Positions 35,658 through 45,841 of a stretch of DNA of 64,000 nt are shown in pieces. How positions within the stretch are numbered: position 1 is the first letter of the stretch; each line of letters starts with the position of its first letter. The notes beneath the pieces are model-generated. The model was not told the origin of the DNA and did no database searches. It was given only the letters and a program-made list of their open reading frames with translations. The stretch comes from Trichostrongylus colubriformis (Eukaryota > Nematoda > Chromadorea > Rhabditida > Trichostrongylidae). The translations under genes were made by a program, and so were the position numbers. The stretch covers positions 30,005,686 to 30,069,685 of the forward strand of contig OZ022261.1 of assembly GCA_963978905.1 (NCBI GenBank), written 5' to 3'.

Positions 35658-36884
35658 TTAGGTTATCCGGAAAGTTCCCAGCGTTTTAAGTGTTTCATTT
35701 AAACGATCATAACTTCCTTAATACTCATCGGATTTAATCGAAATGAGCACCATTCGAATCAGAACATTTTTGCGAAACGATACCAGTCGATAAATCCCAT
35801 CAAAGAAGAAACTGGGTGGTCGAGAATCCACGAAATCCACGAAGGCTTTTCTGCCTGGTTCTGATTGATGAAGTATTTTCTGGCTAGGAAGTTTTGAAAA
35901 CGCTCAAAAAGCTGATAATCGGTTGGTGAAAGGTCTAGAGAATGTGGCGGGTGAGATAGAACTCAAACCCCTATTCGGTCAATTGATGGAGAGTGATTTG
36001 TGAAACCTGTGGGCAGGCGTTGTGATGCTGAACAATCGGATCCTTTCTGTTGACAATGCTGGCTGCTCCTGACGCAATTTTCGGTACATTTCGTCGACTT
36101 CTTCGCAGTAGGGCTCTGCTGTGATGGATTGGCTTGGTGACAAAAGGTTATAGTGGACCACACCAGCCGACGACCACCACACTGTGATCATAAGCTTTTT
36201 TTCTTGGAGATTCAATTTGAAAAAAGCCTCGGTGGTTCATCGACATCCAACCACTGTTCGGAACGTCTCCTGTTATCATACATAATCCACTTTTCATTAC
36301 AGGTGACAATTCGGTCCAAAAACGGGTCGTTTCTGTTCCGAAAAGCAGTGAAGAAGAAACTAAGAGATTTCTGCTGGTCACTCAACTTGCGGGGCACCCA
36401 CTTGCCGAGTTCCCGCAACAAAGGATTTGCCAACGCCTATCTTTTCTGCAATCTCACGAATTGTTTGGGATGGGTCAGCCTTCACAAACGCCTACAGATC
36501 CTCATCAATATTGATTCAGGTCGACCGCTACGAGATTCACCTTCAAGGCTGAACTTTCCAGGACGGAATTCGTTGAACCATTGTCGCAACTTTCTCCAGC
36601 GTTATTAGGCCCTCATACCTAGTTAATTTGTTGAACAGTCTCGACTGCGGACTGACCCAATTTGTAGTTGAAGAAGAATATCGTCCGAAGTTGCTTTTTT
36701 GACATGCTTCAAAAGTCCTACGAAAAGGGGTTTATCAAGCAATAGTGAAACGGCGATTATACCATCAGATAGTGCAAAATTCTCTTCGGTTGTTTTACTG
36801 CGCAAGGGATAATGGGTTTTCAATCAGCAGTGAATGTACAGAATATAGTAACACAAAACGGTGAGGACATTTCGGGCAACCTAA
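35658..36884 (-). mobile_element. Full-length decayed mariner (Hsmar1/bandit-like)
   Basis: A 1227-bp element. Left tip TTAGGTTATCCGGAAAGTTC; inverted right tip TTAGGTTGCCCGAAATGTCC. TA follows the right end, while the left flank reads CA, so that half of the target duplication has mutated or the limit is off by a base. Length and TIR size are those of an intact mariner. The coding region is described separately. Confidence 0.9.
35740..36830 (-). pseudogene. Mariner transposase pseudogene
   Basis: Minus-strand pieces in several frames cover the whole protein: FFFNYKLGQSAVETVQQIN (N-terminal DNA-binding region), GKWVPRKLSDQQK, then FLDRIVTCNEKWIMYDNRRR and SEQWLDVDEPPRL, then VWWSSAGVVHYNLL, and finally SLDLSPTDYQLFERFQNFLA. 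They match the DNA-binding half and D,D34D catalytic half of Hsmar1-type transposases. The first catalytic Asp (TCDEKW in the family) reads Asn, and the second (HDNA) reads His (QHHNACPQ). The third Asp is intact. With frameshifts and stops, the protein is certainly dead. Confidence 0.88.
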
Positions 36885-37199
36885 TAGCTCGATACGGCGG
36901 TTTACTTTACCCTAGCTGTACTAAGGTCGTACGAAGTGACGCATTTAGTAAAGAACTGTACAGAGCCACATAAACACATGAAAATACATCTGATATATTT
37001 TGAATACATAAACAACTTGTTATAGCCGATAGGAAGTTTGGTGGTACTATGTAATAATAACAGCAATAATCCTACTTTACAGAATCGGCTCAGTGTGTCT
37101 GTTAGTGTATGTGTGTGTTCGACCAAAAATTCATATCTCGCGTCGCAGCAAAGGTGGGACCATGCATGATACTAGTGATATAGAGGGTGGTAGGGAACC

Positions 37200-37468
37200 C
37201 TAGCGGTGGTGTACCGAAAGTGATAGCAGTTGATAAGGGATGATAGAGAACCTCAAAAGACGAATGTCATCAAATTCGTTCCGCATACGGATCAATCATA
37301 GGGCGTCGACACTCATAGGTTTTTTGAGGGGTGGAACCGGAACATTAATGGTGGGTGATCCAAATTGATAACGGTTGATAAGATAAGATAAGGAGCGTTA
37401 AAAGGTGAATGCCGCCAAATCCGGTTGGCCTCTCGCGTCGATCCAGAACGCTAACACTAACAGATTCA
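37200..37468 (+). repeat. 145-bp satellite array 2, left part
   Basis: About two monomers related to 13464-13870 (GTTGATAAGG, CGTCGACACTCATAGG, GGAACATTAATGGTGGG). The landmark at 37331 is 146 bp from the next one at 39850 once the two inserted elements are subtracted. It is the same array as 39842-40110, in the same orientation as array 1. Confidence 0.7.
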
Positions 37469-38148
37469 CAGGGGTTGTCAAAAAAAAAGTAACTCTGCTC
37501 GCGGCTCACTCCCGCCAACATACAAAACAGAGGGTAATGAAAGAGATAAAAGTGTTGGCAATCCTGGAAGGTTTCTCTGAAACGCAGGAATAAGCTATGG
37601 CTCACTAGCTCCACCTTCATGAAAATATGGAGCCTCCAGAAGGCACAGCCGGACTTTAGAGCTCCTACGGCATCAGGCCCCGCCTCAAACGGCAGAGCCA
37701 GCTTCTCTGCTGGATCTCTCGTGCGGAGCTTCTTGAGGACTGACCCTTCGGTCCGAAATGTCATTTTTCATGCTTCAAACCCGTCTCCGGAGGGGTTTCA
37801 ATGGTAATGGCACGTCCGGTTCTTGGAAACGAGGGAAGTTGGGAGCCCCGAGAATACGGAACGTTAGAGAGCATGAATCGCCTCATACCCACAGTGAACG
37901 GGTCTTAGAAAGGTTGTGAACGCGGGTGACGAAATCTTGAGTTTCGCCAAGTTGAGAAGACAAATCAAGTTTACTCGAAAGGAACTCCCGATCCTGCTTG
38001 TTTAGGAGGCTGTTACGGAGTTCAATGATAGTGTGAAGTGTGTTCTTGTATTTGGAGATGGAAATAAATCGTCAGAATCTACTGAAGCTCGACTAATATA
38101 GGATTGAAAGTAGAGGAGAAGAAATTACCCTTTTTTGGCACCCCCTGT
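37469..38148. mobile_element. CAGGGGGTGCCA element, copy 1
   Basis: Left tip CAGGGGTTGTCAAAAAAAAA then GTAACTC. The right tip is GGGTAA inverted, ending TTTTTTGGCACCCCCTGT. The interior matches 57269-58008 (CCTCCGGAGGGGTTTCA, CCCTTCGGTYC, GGTTGTGAACG). Tips and A-run resemble Tc1/mariner-type ends, but a TA duplication is not preserved on the left. A 139-codon frame is not conserved between copies. Confidence 0.75.
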
Positions 38149-39833
38149 CAGGGTCAAGCCTCCGTTGAGGAATCCTCAACAGGGGGGTCGTAATTGATCC
38201 CCTATGAGGGGAGGGGGTCGTAATTGTTGAGGTAGGCAGTGATCAACAGAATTTCTCAGGCTGAGGGTCTAAAGTGTGAGGAGAGAAATGATAAAACTGA
38301 CTAGCTGGGTTTGAACCCGAAGCTAATTTAAACTAATCATCATGGAAACCTCATGCATGGCGCGATCCACAAGGAAGCCAACCAATGCCAATAACCCTTT
38401 CATTGGTCCGCCGGCACCGGAACCAAGTACAGAGACACCTCCAAAATTCACCGATTAACCATGGAAAGCGATATCTATCAACGGGTACCACCGTGGATGG
38501 CCACTGCAGAAACAATGGGATGAAAACGAGAAATCAGCTGATATGGACTTATTCCATATCTTACTACGATCGCAAGTACGTCATCTAGTGTTAGCGGCCA
38601 CTATGCGGACCGGAAAAACGTTTGTATTAATTGAGAATGTGGATGAAATCCTCATGCATGGCGCATCCCACACAGAAGCTGACCGGCGCTTCTCGCCTTC
38701 CCACTAGGCCTCCGAGAGCGAAGGATGCATACTGGAAAAATTTCAGTAACAATGAATCGATTTTTGGAAAGATTCATGGGAAGATCTCGCAAATTCGACG
38801 AAAAAACGCTTTCCTCAACTGGCTTTTCTGAATTTTTTTTGCTTCGTTTTGAAGATGTGGCATAGCTCAGGTAGTCATTCGAAAGCGACAACCTAGCAGA
38901 GCCTGCTTCACCAAAACGAACTCATATGGTTGAGTTTGAAGGAAGTTATGGCCATTTCCGTGAAACACTTCGAAATTTTCCTCAACTAATCCTCAACTGG
39001 CTTCCCTCAAAATAACTTCCTTCGTTTTGAAGATATGGCATAGCTCAGGTAGTCATTCAAAAACGACAACCTAGCAGAGCCTGCTTCACCAAAACGAACT
39101 CATATGGTTAAGATTGAAGGAAGTTATGGCCATTTCCGTGAAACACTTCGAAATTTTCCTCAACTAATCCTCAACTGGAAACCCATATCGAGAACTACGC
39201 AACCATTAGGGAAAGTAAGCAGCCAATAGATAGGTCTAAGGAAGTTATCAGGAAAAACAGTTTACAACTGTTCGAAAGATGGGCTCTAGGTAAAATTTGA
39301 AGTATTTCCAGAATGTGGAATTTAGTATGGGAAGATACCGCGCTCCATCGTGATCGCCGCGTCGCAGCCGTCGCCGTATTGGGTACACAGGCAGTGTTCA
39401 TGTAAGCTCTATTGTTTTGTTTTATTTTGTTTCTTTTTTCCTTCATAAACATTGCTGCCAGTGTAGAAGAAATAGTACAGAAACAGTAGAAATACATTTT
39501 TTACATTGAGACTCGTCACTGGAGTAGAATTTTATGAGTTCAAAATTTTAACACACACAGTATTTTTTCGTGAGGATTTTTCTTGGGGGATTCGGAAAGA
39601 AAGTGGTCACGTTTTTCGCTGCTAACCTTGGAGAGGACCGTTTTTTCAAAAGTTTTACCCTCGAACAGATCCAAATTAAGTTTGCATGTCAGGTTAAAAG
39701 CACAGTGTTATTCGTAACAGTTTCTACCGAAACTAACAATAACAGACGTGAAAGAGGGGGGTCGTATTGAGACCCCTTTTGGAGGGGGGGTCGTATTTTT
39801 TGGAAATTTTCCTCAACTGGACGCTTGACCCTG
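38149..39833. mobile_element. CAGGG-type hAT-like element, copy B1
   Basis: Begins CAGGGTCAAGCCTCCGTTGA and ends TGGACGCTTGACCCTG. The perfect 8-bp TSD CCCCCTGT is at 38141-38148 and 39834-39841. G-rich GGGGGGTCGTA motifs flank both ends internally. It is homologous to 51582-54878. It carries a 178-bp direct tandem repeat and a private segment at about 38352-38650. It contains no recognised transposase. Confidence 0.85.
38842..39190 (+). repeat. 178-bp tandem duplication inside CAGGG element B1
   Basis: Two copies starting CTTCGTTTTGAAGAT(G/A)TGG at 38842 and 39020, each ending TTTTCCTCAACTAATCCTC. The same duplication with the same 178-bp period is in the sister element (51950, 52128), so it predates the split of the two copies. 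Confidence 0.85.
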
Positions 39834-39841
39834 CCCCCTGT

Positions 39842-40110
39842 ATAGCAGGATGGACTGGGACATTAATGGTGGGTGATCCAAATTGATAACGGTTGATAGA
39901 TTTCATAAGGAGCGTTAGAAGCCGAATGTGGCCAAATCCTGAGGAGCGTTGGAAGGCACATATCAAATCCGATTTGCTTTTCCGGCTGTCAATGAAATGT
40001 TCACATACACAGGGTTGTTGGGTGTGGGGACTTCAATGGTGATCTATTAAAACTGATAACTGCTCACAAGGCTGTTGAGAACCGTTAGGAAGTGGATCGG
40101 ATAAAATCCG
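39842..40110 (+). repeat. 145-bp satellite array 2, right part
   Basis: Monomer landmarks GGGACATTAATGGTGGG and AACGGTTGATAGATTTCATA continue array 2 directly after the CAGGG element. One monomer is lengthened to 174 bp by a ~29-bp internal duplication (GGAGCGTTAGAAG / GGAGCGTTGGAAG). Related flank continues to about 40310. Confidence 0.7.
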
Positions 40111-40309
40111 GTAAAGTGCTCACTTTTACAATACGGCTGTTGTAGTGGAAGCGTCTGATGCTCAGTGCCTTAGGGTAAACATATTGTGTTTGTGTACTGA
40201 CATCTGCTGCCGATGTGTCGACCGCTGATTGCCTAGCGTTCCAAATAATATTGCGCTCCTTTGATCACTACATGGACGATCAAGATACGATCCAGATTTG
40301 TAGTAGAAA

Positions 40310-42253
40310 AGCAAGTGATACGTTTTCTCATGCGGTGCCAGTAACAGTACTGGGGATAGATCCGCCACATCATGGGAGATTCGAAATAGTTGTGCACGTT
40401 TACAAAAACAATAACCATCGATAACTGGCTATGGATCTACCACCAGTATGTAGGGATTAGATGTCCAACAAGTGGACAAATTGCTACCACTCGATGCAGT
40501 CGAACACAAATTATCGAACTCTATCTAAACCCTCAATAGTGAACACTTCAACCAAAGTGTTAAATGATTAGTGGATAACCAATTTCATTCCTGATCTAAT
40601 TACATTGACGTCGATCTTACAAGAGACATCGATCGCCAAATCATCTAAACCTCCGAAAAGTGATGGCTTTCTGCATTGCGATACGCAACAGAAAATGAGA
40701 AGATTATCGACACCCAATAGCTCGAGCGCTGAATGCTCAGTAAGTGAACATACTTTGTGATATCAGTAGCAACGGGATGTTTCCACTGCTAAATTACGTG
40801 ATAGCGATAGGTATTTGCGGAGATACCAGTTGGGCTAGTACTCAGTACTCCGCTTATCACAATGTGGAACTGAACGATATGGACTTCTTCGATATTGGCT
40901 GGTCAGTGTCGACCATTTCCCCCGTTATATAGTTCTATTGTCTTATTCGCGCAGTACTGTGCGATAGCCCATCTGGTCATTATAAATCAAAATATGGTTT
41001 AATCTTATTCATGATGAATATTGCCATTATTATTATTTAATATGATATCTGCATTTACATATATATTCGAATTGATTGACTAACTGAAAACTTCCGTAGA
41101 TGATTATTTGAATACATAGGTCTCAAACTTCGTGATTTTGCTGTTCTACATTCTCTGATTTTGGGGGTTTGCGGGCTCCGCACGCGAAGTTGCGGCAATG
41201 CAAGATCTCAAAGTCGCTGCAAAATCGCAGGATTGCAAAATCGCTAAATCGCGGATTCTGACGGCAGTCATAGAAATTCGAAAAAATTTTGATACCAAAA
41301 AATAAATAACATAACAATATACATGTGGCATTCAATAAGTGATAAGTTTTGATTTTATATATAGCAAAGTAGTGAAATTACACACTTTGAAATACGAAGG
41401 ACAGCAGTTGAAACAGTTAAAAAATGCATCACTATACGATATGAGCAACTGGACAGGGATTCGAAAGCATCGATCGATTTTACTTGTAAGCGGATAATCA
41501 GACGTATTTTGATCATGGCTTCTCGTTATCACCTAGTACTAACTAAAATCGCTAACAAATTAATTATTCAATACTTTGGGTGTCGTTTGAGCCATTCTAC
41601 CCGCAATTCAGAAATCTGCTTAGAAATGAACCTTTCTCTAGATACTTGACTGTAGATGTTGTTACGTAGTAAATGATAACTTGTTTGTTCATGGCAAGGT
41701 GGACTGTTGTTATGGTTGCAGAGGTTCGTTTTAATTTTGCCTCTTTCATCGAGATGCTTTCAGGTGGAAAGATGTGTCTTATTACATGAGGATACTTGGC
41801 TCGAAAAGATGTGAAACAGAAAGAAGGCTGTGTATAAAGGTAGAATTGCTTTGATGATTTTCCATGAATAATAAAGACAAGCAAGGATAAACGAAGAAAC
41901 AGCCGGTTTGCGATGTTCAGACGAACGTGCTTGTAAAACTAATCGAATTGCTAGCTAAATATAATTTAGTTGAAAACGAATCGATGTCCGCCCAGCTTAA
42001 CCAGTTACAACTCATCACTGATTTCTTCGTGATAATAGGTAATATAATTCTGATAGTTATAGTGATAAGAGGGATAATGGCTATTCCTAATTAAGATAAA
42101 CAAGGACTTCCTGCGGTGAACTGTCACAAAATTCCTCTTTTCCGCCAAGATTCGGTCTGAAGTGTACAATCTGCGAATGGAAAGCTGAGCTAAACCCTAG
42201 CTGGTCGACACAAATTTTTGTACACGCTATGTTCCTTCTGAACTCCTTTACGA
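40310..42253. other. Gene-free AT-rich stretch
   Basis: Frames up to 95 codons without recognisable motif. A low-complexity run of related AAATCGC / AAGATCTCAAAGTCGC text is seen at 41200-41260. No element termini were seen. Confidence 0.4.
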
Positions 42254-42713
42254 TTGAAGGAACCGGAAGGAGTCCGAAACAAGAGGAAGATGCAAAGAAA
42301 TGAGCATTTTGTAACGAACACTCAAGGTTAGAAGCGATAATATACGAAAAAACCCGGACTCAAAAGCGCAACGCTGCCGTGTGTATTCGCATCCTATTCG
42401 CATCCAACACACAGACTTTCCGAGTTGTCCGTTGTAGGAGACGGGGCACGGGCCAACGTTAGTTGTAGCACCTGACTCCCAGCGCCGTGGAGTGGCCATT
42501 CCCAATTACATTAGTATTCATGTAAGTACATCTAGAAACAATATAAGAAGGAAAAAAGTAAAAGGAAAAAACAAATTTATAAGAGAATTATCTCCTTTTG
42601 GCACCTTGCCAAGGCGTCAAATTGGCGAGTTTGTGCAATGACGGCCACTTAAACTCGTCCACACTACGTCTGTTCTACCGTAAGCCAAAACTACCCCCTT
42701 CCGGTGTCTTTAA
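42254..42713 (-). mobile_element. TTAA-flanked MITE, copy 2
   Basis: Inverted relative to 16117-16576. Left end GAAGGAACCGGAAGGAGTCC (TTAA mutated to TTGA); right end CCCCCTTCCGGTGTCTTTAA. It has the family blocks CAGCGCCGTGGAGTGGCCAT and CAATGACGGCCACTTAAACTC. Confidence 0.75.
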
Positions 42714-42939
42714 GAACGAAAATCGAGTGCGTAGTATCTTCCAGAGCGATTTTTTATCTTTGCATCTTTTAAGAAGGAACCAGATCGTTCAGCTCATAAG
42801 CTCATTCGACACCACTTGCGCTTTTGAAAGTGGAGCGCTAGATCCCGCACGATTTGTTGTATCTGTTTACTGCAGGAGCATAAGTCTATGCGATATGAAT
42901 TACATGATAGGATTTGCTACACAAGTATCTGCTTACAAA

Positions 42940-43030
42940 GGGCCGCATGTAAAGTTTCACGCGAAAAAACAGGAATCTGGCCGAGATAGATCTCTTTAAA
43001 GTGGCGTCCGACAGGCGAGGGGTCTGAGGG
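42940..43030. repeat. Solo fragment of the foldback MITE
   Basis: GGGCCGCATGTAAAGTTTCA then CGCGAAAAAACAGGAATCTG resembles the inner arm of 26493-26906 (GGGCCGCATGAAAAGTTTAA). The rest of the element is absent. Confidence 0.5.
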
Positions 43031-43073
43031 GCGCGGCTGGGAGAGCATTAGGAGCAAAGAAGTAACAAAACTA

Positions 43074-43971
43074 TTAGGTTGATTTATAATAAGTCGGACA
43101 AATGGTAGTGATGATTTCTAGAGATCATAACTCAGTAACGAATTAACGAAAATGGACGCGCGAGGTACCGTTGGAATGAGTATGAAAAGCTCTTCAAAGT
43201 GCCGCAAAATAATCACTCCAAAGTATATTCATTCCGCACAATGCCGCACGATTTCAAGCGGTCCAGAGACCACATCCGCAACGTCATACTATTTATATCG
43301 CTATCTGGCCAGGAACCCGCGGATATCGGCAGACGTCTGATAGAAGTTCACAAGGAGCATGCCCCCGGCAGAAGTACACTGTAGTTGTAGCATTCGAAGT
43401 TTGCGTCAGGCGACTATTCCATTGAAGACGAAAACCGCGGTTGGTGGAGCGTACACGGCGTAGAGTACTGGGAGCTGCTCGATGAAGGTACCACAGTATC
43501 CGCCGACGTCTACGTTCGTCAATTACGAGAATTGAAGGCCAATGTCCAAAGTTCGCTACGGCGGCGGTCACATGTCTACTTCCAGCACGACAACGTGTCT
43601 ACTTCCACAGACCGCACTTCGCAAGATCGACCAAGGCCGAGCTGCTGTCGTACAGTTGGACCGTACTTCTATACCCACCGTACTCCCCAGACCTGGCCCC
43701 TTCAGATTTCCACCTTTTCTCCCACAGCCAACGCCACCTGGACGACCAAGACTTCAAAACTCGCGACGAGGTCAAGGCGGCACTCGGCAACTTCTTCGAG
43801 CTCCAGCTTCCGGCCTTCTGGAGCAAGGGCATCCATGATCTGCCTATACCGTGGCAGAAGGTCATCGATAAAGATGGAGTATATTTCAAGTGAATCCCTG
43901 TTGTCGTAAAAAAGTTGTACGACAATGATTAAAATTGGTCAATTTGTCCGATTTATTATGAATCAATCTAA
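43074..43971 (+). mobile_element. Internally deleted mariner, copy 2
   Basis: An 898-bp element with TTAGGTTGATTTATAATAAG and the inverse at its tips, and TA at 43072-43073 and 43972-43973. It has the same deletion junction (SGDYSIEDE to WWSVHGVEYWELL), the same frameshifts, VYFQHDN at about 43573, YSPDLAPSDFHLF at about 43680-43720 and the GVYFK stop at 43893 as copy 1. Over a shared 125-codon frame the two copies differ at about four residues. Lacking the first catalytic Asp and an open frame, it could only move with transposase supplied elsewhere. Confidence 0.92.
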
Positions 43972-43973
43972 TA

Positions 43974-44469
43974 GAAGAATATTGAGCTAAACAAGTGAGT
44001 GAGTGAATTGAACAGTATAGAACAAAGTGAATCAGTTGAACAATTCCGTTGACAGAGTTTGAGATTATACCCTATGACGTTAGATACTTGCCCCGTGCGC
44101 TTTTAAACGAACTTAATTCTGTGACAGCTAACCTGAGCAGTCTGTCCAACTGCACGCAAGTACTGTTCACGAAGAAGTGATGTCTGATATCATATTCAGT
44201 AGCGCGAGCAGTAATTTCAGTGTTCGAATACAGAAGATATGATTTCTGACGAAAATTGCGCTGAAAAACTAAGCCTGGATCGCACCCGCTGCGCTGCGTT
44301 TCCAGATGCCTCGCATCCGCTGAGAGAGTTGCTGCTGGGGCGGGGCAACGTTAGCGGCGGGCTGGCTTCCCCCTCGTCATTTCCACTTATTCCTCAGCGG
44401 CTAGTCAGAGGAGAGCGGCTAGTCGTACAGAAGGGGCGAAAGAGGAAAAGTGAGAAGGGAGCCCATTTG
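43974..44469. other. Gap between mariner and palindrome, no gene
   Basis: A GC-rich patch at 44270-44460 gives an 82-codon frame without motifs, reminiscent in composition of the TTAA MITE cores but not demonstrably one. Confidence 0.35.
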
Positions 44470-44471
44470 TA

Positions 44472-45839
44472 TTGGGTTGAGGAATAAGTCCCCGCCGTTT
44501 TATTTAATCCCGTTTTTCACATTGTTTCCTCCGTTATAAAACTTATATATAGTTTCGATAGAGCTTTTTCTGCTCTACAAAACGCTAGTATCTGTTTTTT
44601 GATTCCCTCGACTACCTAATGTTTACGAGCTTTGGAAATGAAGTAAGCCGAAGGCGAAAAATTGGCACTTGCGCACCTCATCTTTCTCTTCTGCCATCGA
44701 GATTAGGAAATGTACGTGTGTATGCTTTCGATAGAGCTTTTTCAGCCTCACAGAATGGTACTACTTTTTATTCAAATCGCTCAACTTTTTGCTGTTTTTA
44801 AGACTCACAAATGCAGTACTCGCAAAAGTGGGCACTTTGGTTATCTCCTTTTCCTCACCTACCATCGAGATTGAAGAGGATGTGCATGTATGCATTCGAT
44901 AGAGATTTTTTTGCCCTACAAGATGATACACACTTCTTCCAAATCCTTTCATATTTTAGCATTTAGGAATAAGTTTCCACGTGTTTATCAATTCGAAATT
45001 GCGTAATGAAAACGAATTTTTTTGGCACAATGACTTATACTAGTCGATAGAGCTCTTTTCGCTCCACAAAACAGTATTTACCGTTTATGTTCAGATAAAT
45101 TCTTGTTGTTTTTTAGATCGTTTGAAAGTCGACGAAATCAAGCATTTTCGAACCTATGTGACGAAAATGCTCGATTTCGTCGACTTTCAAACGATCTAAA
45201 AAACAATAGAAATTTATTAGAACAAAAACCGTAAATACCATCTTGTGGAGCGAAAAGAGCTCTATCGATTAGTATAAGTCATTGTGCCAAAAAAATTCGT
45301 TTTCATTACGCAATTTCGAATTGATAAACACGTGGAACTTATTCCTAAATGCTAAAATATGAAAGGATTTGGAAGAAGTGTGGTATCATCTTGTAGAGCA
45401 AAAAAATCTCTATCGAATGCATACATGAACATCCTCTTTAATCTCGATGGTAGGCGAGGAAAAGGAGATAACCAAAGTGCACACTTTTGCGGGTACTGCA
45501 TTTGTGGGTCTTAAAAACAGCAAAAAGTTGAGCGATTTGAATAAAAAGTAGTACCATTCTGTGAGGCTGAAAAAGCTCTATCGAAAGCATACACACGTAC
45601 ATTTCCTAATCTCGATGGCAGAAGAGAAAGATGAGGTGCGCAAGTGCCAATTTTTCGCCTTCGGCTTACTTCATTTCCAAAGCTCGTAAACATTAGGTAG
45701 TCGAGGGAATCAAAAAACAGATACTAGCGTTTTGTAGAGCAGAAAAAGCTCTATCGAAACTATATTAAGTTTTATAACGGAGGAAACAATGTGAAAAACG
45801 GGATTAAATAAAACGGCGGGGACTTATTCCTCAACCCAA
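44472..45839. mobile_element. 1.37-kb near-perfect palindrome with mariner-like tips
   Basis: Arms of about 675 bp around a short spacer near 45155 (GAACCTATGTGAC). The tips are TTGGGTTGAGGAATAAGTCC and the inverse. TA lies just outside each tip (44470-44471 and 45840-45841), as after mariner insertion. Each arm holds four spaced copies of a TCGATAGAGCTTTTT-type motif (44553, 44726, 44894, 45042). A second GGAATAAGTTTCCACGTG, resembling the tip, lies near 44964. An identical 60-codon frame appears on opposite strands of the two arms, showing how little they have diverged. No transposase was recognised. Confidence 0.85.
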
Positions 45840-45841
45840 TA

